A stretch of DNA of 35,963 bases, taken from positions 1-35,963 of the forward strand of contig JAEOSU010000099.1 of assembly GCA_016840165.1 (NCBI GenBank). Direction: 5' to 3'. This DNA is from Promethearchaeota archaeon. Its GTDB lineage: Archaea > Asgardarchaeota > Lokiarchaeia > Sigyniarchaeales > SOKP01. The notes beneath the pieces were generated by a model. That model had not been told where the DNA came from. It searched no databases and worked only from the letters and a program-made list of their open reading frames with translations. Of this stretch, positions 32,611 to 35,963 are shown in pieces. The position numbers were made by a program, and so were the translations under genes. How positions within the stretch are numbered: the stretch's first letter is position 1; each line of letters opens with the position of its first letter.

Positions 32611-35187
32611 TTAATCATTTTCTGAAGGTTCTTTGAAAGATTTAATTCCTTCTGGATAAAGGTTGGTTAAATCGCGTGGAGTTATGTCATAACCGCCTTC
32701 TTTCATGAAGTAGTAGAGTTTTTGTTTATTAAAATCTAGCGAATAATCCATAACTTCGATTGAAAATAGCGTATAGGCAAATGCAGTTAAAAAGGGGGTT
32801 CCCCAGAACATCACGAATACCATAAAGAATCCGAAAATAGCATTAAAAATGCCTGCCTCTCCACCTGTATTAAAGAATCCAGAAAAATCGACTGTACTTA
32901 AGAAGCTACCAAAGGTGATTAACGCAGAAATTCCTGCAATCCCCTTTATTATTGATTGTGCCCATATACTAATCGGTTCGATATCACCAGGTCTTCGATG
33001 ACTTTTAGGTTTTAGATAATAAATTACTCCCGCATCATCCAGCAGAAAATTTCCCGATATGAAAAAAGAGAAGATAAGGAATGTTAGAATCATTGGTAGC
33101 AGACAAAGTAAATTATAACCTATGATAAACTGAAAAAACTCAGTTGAAGCAAATACTTCAAAACCCTGAGGATAACCTAATAATGGAGCCAATGTGTTAT
33201 ATGAATAGAAAGCAACAGCGATAGAGAGTAATAAAGGTAAGACTATTCTTTTTAGCCTAACTATTGTGCTAAGATCTTGTCTTTCACTCATATCTTCAAC
33301 AATTATATCGTGGTCATAACTTTTTGATATCTTAAAAAAAGCTTCACGCAATTTAATGAATAAATATGCAAATTGAGGTGAAAACCCATTATATATAGCT
33401 GCTGTTAAGGGCAATAATCCGTACCATATAATTGTTACCGATAGATAAATGACCGTAATACTTGTCATTTCATCTCCAGTTATAAGCGTACTATTGAATA
33501 TATTTAATTGCATTAGAAACAAAAGTATGCTCAATGTCATCATTGCTATAACAAAAATATTCACGATTACTGCGAGCCTTGATTTTTTCAAATATTCCCG
33601 ACTAAATTTAACTCTTCGAGCATTTCTAATTATAATTCCCACCCCTATTATTATGCAGGCACATAGGATAATGAATAAAGGAATTCCTAAAGGAAATGCT
33701 GATGATAACCATATCCCGGTTGGTTTTGAGGAGGATAAAGCGGCGATGCGATCTCCATCCATCGCAAAATCCCTTAATCCATCACCATCGAAATCGTCGA
33801 CTGTAATAATTCGAGTGGCGTGATAATCTATATTTAATCTAGCAAGTTCATTATTAGAGGGGAAGCTTATGATCCGATAACGCTGGACATTGTTCTGTGA
33901 TAAAAACGGTATGTATTCGGTTATAAACAAAATCTCGTTTACTAAATCACCATCAAAATCCTCTTCGAGTACATGAATTCTAGGCGTATTATCCTCAAAA
34001 TTTTCAGTATAAAACCATCTTTGAGTTTGTTCTGAATCAGTAATACTGAAAATGTAGGCGTTATAAGTCCTAGGTTCGTTATGAAAAGCAGCTGATATCA
34101 TTATATAAGCCTCTCCATCATTTTCACTAGGAATATATTTCAGTTCGACATGAGCATCGTTAGCATCTATTTGAAAATTTCCAATTATTTGTCCATCTGC
34201 TCCGCTAAATATAGTTACATTCCCATTATGAGAGGTCGTAACTATTTCAGAAAATCCATCAGTATTAATATCTTCAATTACAACATAATAATTAGTCCCA
34301 TCAAAAACAGTTTTAGAGTATACTGGAGTTAAGAAAGCGTTTGAACTAGTATTTAAAAGAGTAATTGATCCACCTGAGATAAAAAGTACAAAATCTTCAC
34401 CATTATAATTAAAGAACTCCAATGAGGGAGCGATATTATCATCTTCTGGCTGAAAATTATAGTTCTCGATAAAATTAGTATCAAATTGTGTCCCGTTAGC
34501 AAAATAAGATGAGATATTTATTACATAATAGTCTAAGGGAGGATAGAGATATTGAGCTTCTAAGAAAAGGAAATCAGGTAGGTTATCAGTTAAATCATTG
34601 AAACTGATCACATCATCAATGTAATTATTTGTAAAGTTGAATAAATCTCCCGTTTGGATATTAATTGGAGTCAAAGTTTGGCCATCTATCATAAAATTTG
34701 AAAAATTATTCGGTATTATTTCTACTTCCATCCTATCTTCGTCCCCTTCTACTTCATCATACTCATCCTCAACAGCAGCGAGGTTTATAAGGTAATCCTC
34801 AGCGCCATTCCCATTAATATCAACTATTGGAAAGATCTGCTTAACTGGATTATTATACTCTGTCTTATTAATTAACTCTCCTGATTTTCCATCAATTAAA
34901 TATACAGCTCCAAAATGTGGAGATTGCTCACATCCCTCTTCACGGCATTCTAGGATATCTAATCCAGCAATGATGTCAGAATTTCCATCGCCCGTTATAT
35001 CATCAATAAGCTGAATATTATATTGAAATGTTGAGTTTTCTTCCCTTGAACCCCATATCCATCCTGGTACTAACTCCATCTGAGTAATAAAAATTATCCC
35101 TAGTGTACCAAAGATTAATAGTGAAATCGCAAGCAAAATAAAATTTACTGGATGGGTTTCATCCTTTTTACGTTTCTGTCTAGTCAT
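32611..35187 (-). CDS. Large FG-GAP/VCBS-like beta-propeller protein with multi-TM C-terminus
   Basis: An 858-aa protein with one N-terminal helix (14-36), an extracellular region (37-495) and about eight C-terminal helices (from 497). The outer region holds calcium-loop-like D-x-D/N-x-D/N-G repeats: DDITGDGNSD (62-71), VDINGNGAED (122-131), EDINTDGFSE (305-314), EDFDGDLVNE (409-418) and DDFDGDGLRD (464-473), the signature of FG-GAP/VCBS propellers as in integrins. Such propellers bind partners outside the cell. The C-terminal membrane part is not recognised. The combination suggests a surface sensor or adhesion protein. It stands alone upstream of the divergent space before hsp20. Confidence 0.7.
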   Translation of the reverse strand: MTRQKRKKDETHPVNFILLAISLLIFGTLGIIFITQMELVPGWIWGSREENSTFQYNIQLIDDITGDGNSDIIAGLDILECREEGCEQSPHFGAVYLIDGKSGELINKTEYNNPVKQIFPIVDINGNGAEDYLINLAAVEDEYDEVEGDEDRMEVEIIPNNFSNFMIDGQTLTPINIQTGDLFNFTNNYIDDVISFNDLTDNLPDFLFLEAQYLYPPLDYYVINISSYFANGTQFDTNFIENYNFQPEDDNIAPSLEFFNYNGEDFVLFISGGSITLLNTSSNAFLTPVYSKTVFDGTNYYVVIEDINTDGFSEIVTTSHNGNVTIFSGADGQIIGNFQIDANDAHVELKYIPSENDGEAYIMISAAFHNEPRTYNAYIFSITDSEQTQRWFYTENFEDNTPRIHVLEEDFDGDLVNEILFITEYIPFLSQNNVQRYRIISFPSNNELARLNIDYHATRIITVDDFDGDGLRDFAMDGDRIAALSSSKPTGIWLSSAFPLGIPLFIILCACIIIGVGIIIRNARRVKFSREYLKKSRLAVIVNIFVIAMMTLSILLFLMQLNIFNSTLITGDEMTSITVIYLSVTIIWYGLLPLTAAIYNGFSPQFAYLFIKLREAFFKISKSYDHDIIVEDMSERQDLSTIVRLKRIVLPLLLSIAVAFYSYNTLAPLLGYPQGFEVFASTEFFQFIIGYNLLCLLPMILTFLIFSFFISGNFLLDDAGVIYYLKPKSHRRPGDIEPISIWAQSIIKGIAGISALITFGSFLSTVDFSGFFNTGGEAGIFNAIFGFFMVFVMFWGTPFLTAFAYTLFSIEVMDYSLDFNKQKLYYFMKEGGYDITPRDLTNLYPEGIKSFKEPSEND

Positions 35188-35278
35188 TTTATAGCAAATT
35201 ATAATTATTTTAATTATAATTATTATATCGCTAGTTATATTTAATCATAAAGAATATTAGTGTAAGAATAAATTAAAA

Positions 35279-35373
35279 AGAAAAAAAAAATAATAATATT
35301 TGGAGTGCTTTAGAGTTATTAATTCTCTTTAAACCCTCGTTAAAATGAAATTAATTAATTTCTAAAGTGCTCC
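35279..35373 (-). terminator. Long hairpin and poly-T at the end of the hsp20 transcript
   Basis: GGAGTGCTTTAGA (35302-35314) and TCTAAAGTGCTCC (35361-35373) form an inverted repeat with 11 of 13 positions matching. On the minus strand the repeat lies directly after the hsp20 stop and is followed by TTATTATTTTTTTTTT (35281-35296 region). As a plus-strand RNA the two mismatches become G-U pairs, giving 13 unbroken pairs, so a plus-strand structured RNA is not excluded. Confidence 0.5.
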
Positions 35374-35386
35374 CCTTAATTTTGCA

Positions 35387-35863
35387 TTAATTATTCTCAT
35401 CATTAATATTAATGTTTTTCGCAGGCTTTTTGTTGACAATGATTCTTAGCAAGCCATTATTCATTTTAGATGAGATTAAATTCTCATCAGCATCAGCGGG
35501 TAAGGGAATATCCATATTAACATCAATAAATCGAAATCCCATGCCAGGATAAGGGTGTTTTTTCTCTTTTTCTTTTCCTAATTCACCTTCATATTCAGGA
35601 ATGTTAGGTTTGCTAGCGGTTACATTAATGATTTTATTTATAACTGAAACCTTTACCTCTTCTTTGGTTCTTCCTGGTAATGGAACTGTAATTAAATACT
35701 TGTCTCCATAATCTTCAATGTTATGAGGAATATAGTCTCCAAAGTTTCCCATAAAGTTTTTCATAAAATGACCTGCCATTTTCTTCATTCTTGCTATATC
35801 CTGGGGGCTGAAATTACAATGCCCTGTAAAAAATCCTGGACCATACCTTTCAACATTACACAT
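35387..35863 (-). CDS. Small heat shock protein, Hsp20 family
   Basis: A 158-aa ATP-independent chaperone that keeps unfolding proteins soluble. The alpha-crystallin domain runs from about 48 (IEDYGDKYLITVPLPGRTKEEV) to 147 and ends with NGLLRIIVNKK, the usual G-x-L-x-I-x-V strand. The N-terminal part is Phe/Met/Gly-rich (FFTGHCNFSPQDIARMKKM), which suits substrate binding. There is a Lys/Glu-rich loop near residues 95-105. GAGGT about eight bases before the ATG and a TTTTAAAAAAATA box about 45 bases upstream are present. Its 3' end carries a long hairpin and T-run. Confidence 0.92.
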   Translation of the reverse strand: MCNVERYGPGFFTGHCNFSPQDIARMKKMAGHFMKNFMGNFGDYIPHNIEDYGDKYLITVPLPGRTKEEVKVSVINKIINVTASKPNIPEYEGELGKEKEKKHPYPGMGFRFIDVNMDIPLPADADENLISSKMNNGLLRIIVNKKPAKNININDENN

Positions 35864-35963
35864 TGTTATATACCTCTTTTTTATTATTTTGTTTTCATAT
35901 TTTTTTAAAACATTGGTAAACGTTATTCCTCTTCAATTTTTATCTCAACTCTAGTTTTTTCTC

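Noticed and set aside
1..35963. CRISPR arrays, tRNA or rRNA genes, insertion sequences or integrases
   Set aside because: No regularly spaced repeats, no tRNA-like fold and no transposase or recombinase motif were found when reading both strands by eye.

Overview
The window looks like chromosomal DNA of an AT-rich archaeon, most probably an Asgard archaeon of the Lokiarchaeia type. The archaeal part rests on TATA-like boxes about 25-30 bases before many starts, Shine-Dalgarno sites of the GGTGAT/GTGAT kind, a geranylgeranyl-reductase-family flavoprotein, an MJ_1487-type B12/radical-SAM protein, AlaX, and an orphan-style DNA methylase. The Lokiarchaeal part is a family-memory impression from the many lineage-specific membrane-anchored proteins (for example the MAKSGAVLG-type signal anchor) and tandem DUF6125-like proteins; no diagnostic eukaryotic-signature protein is present. 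I see no rRNA, tRNA, CRISPR array, transposase or integrase.

Layout. 1-4.4 kb: SMP-30-like lactonase, a membrane-embedded Ntn-type amide hydrolase, DUF998 and DUF3303-like proteins. 4.5-10.1 kb: a cupin gene, then a two-gene unit on the minus strand (TIR-NTPase-helical-repeat protein followed 22 bases later by a B12-binding radical SAM protein). A gene-poor 1.1 kb behind it holds a frameshifted two-helix membrane protein and an 87-bp copy of the 5' end of the cupin gene, so the TIR/radical-SAM unit lies between direct repeats. 10.2-14.7 kb: DUF3795 protein, small zinc finger, nitroreductase, DUF4386 protein, QueG-like Fe-S protein, small membrane protein. 14.9-19.8 kb: a small acidic ORF, zinc ribbon, anchored surface protein, long coiled-coil/disordered protein, NAD synthetase and two unknowns. 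20-24.3 kb: an Eco57I/TaqI-type adenine methylase converging with a tandem DUF6125-like protein, then a GGR-family reductase. 24.5-28.8 kb: ZIP metal transporter, amidohydrolase, AlaX-L editing protein, CaCA-type exchanger, and a ribbon-helix-helix regulator that lacks a normal start codon. 29-32.5 kb: a four-gene operon (PadR regulator, ABC ATPase, ABC-2 permease, membrane-anchored surface protein). 32.6-35.9 kb: a large FG-GAP/multi-TM protein and an Hsp20 chaperone.

The most distinctive system is the TIR-NTPase plus radical SAM pair. The TIR domain keeps the residue expected for NAD+ cleavage and the NTPase keeps Walker A and B, which together suggest an NLR-like anti-phage protein. The repeats around it suggest that the pair arrived, or was rearranged, at the 5' end of the cupin gene. 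The PadR/ABC operon is a conventional self-regulated export module. Most other genes are single housekeeping or lineage-specific units with their own promoters, often in convergent pairs with only a few bases between stops.
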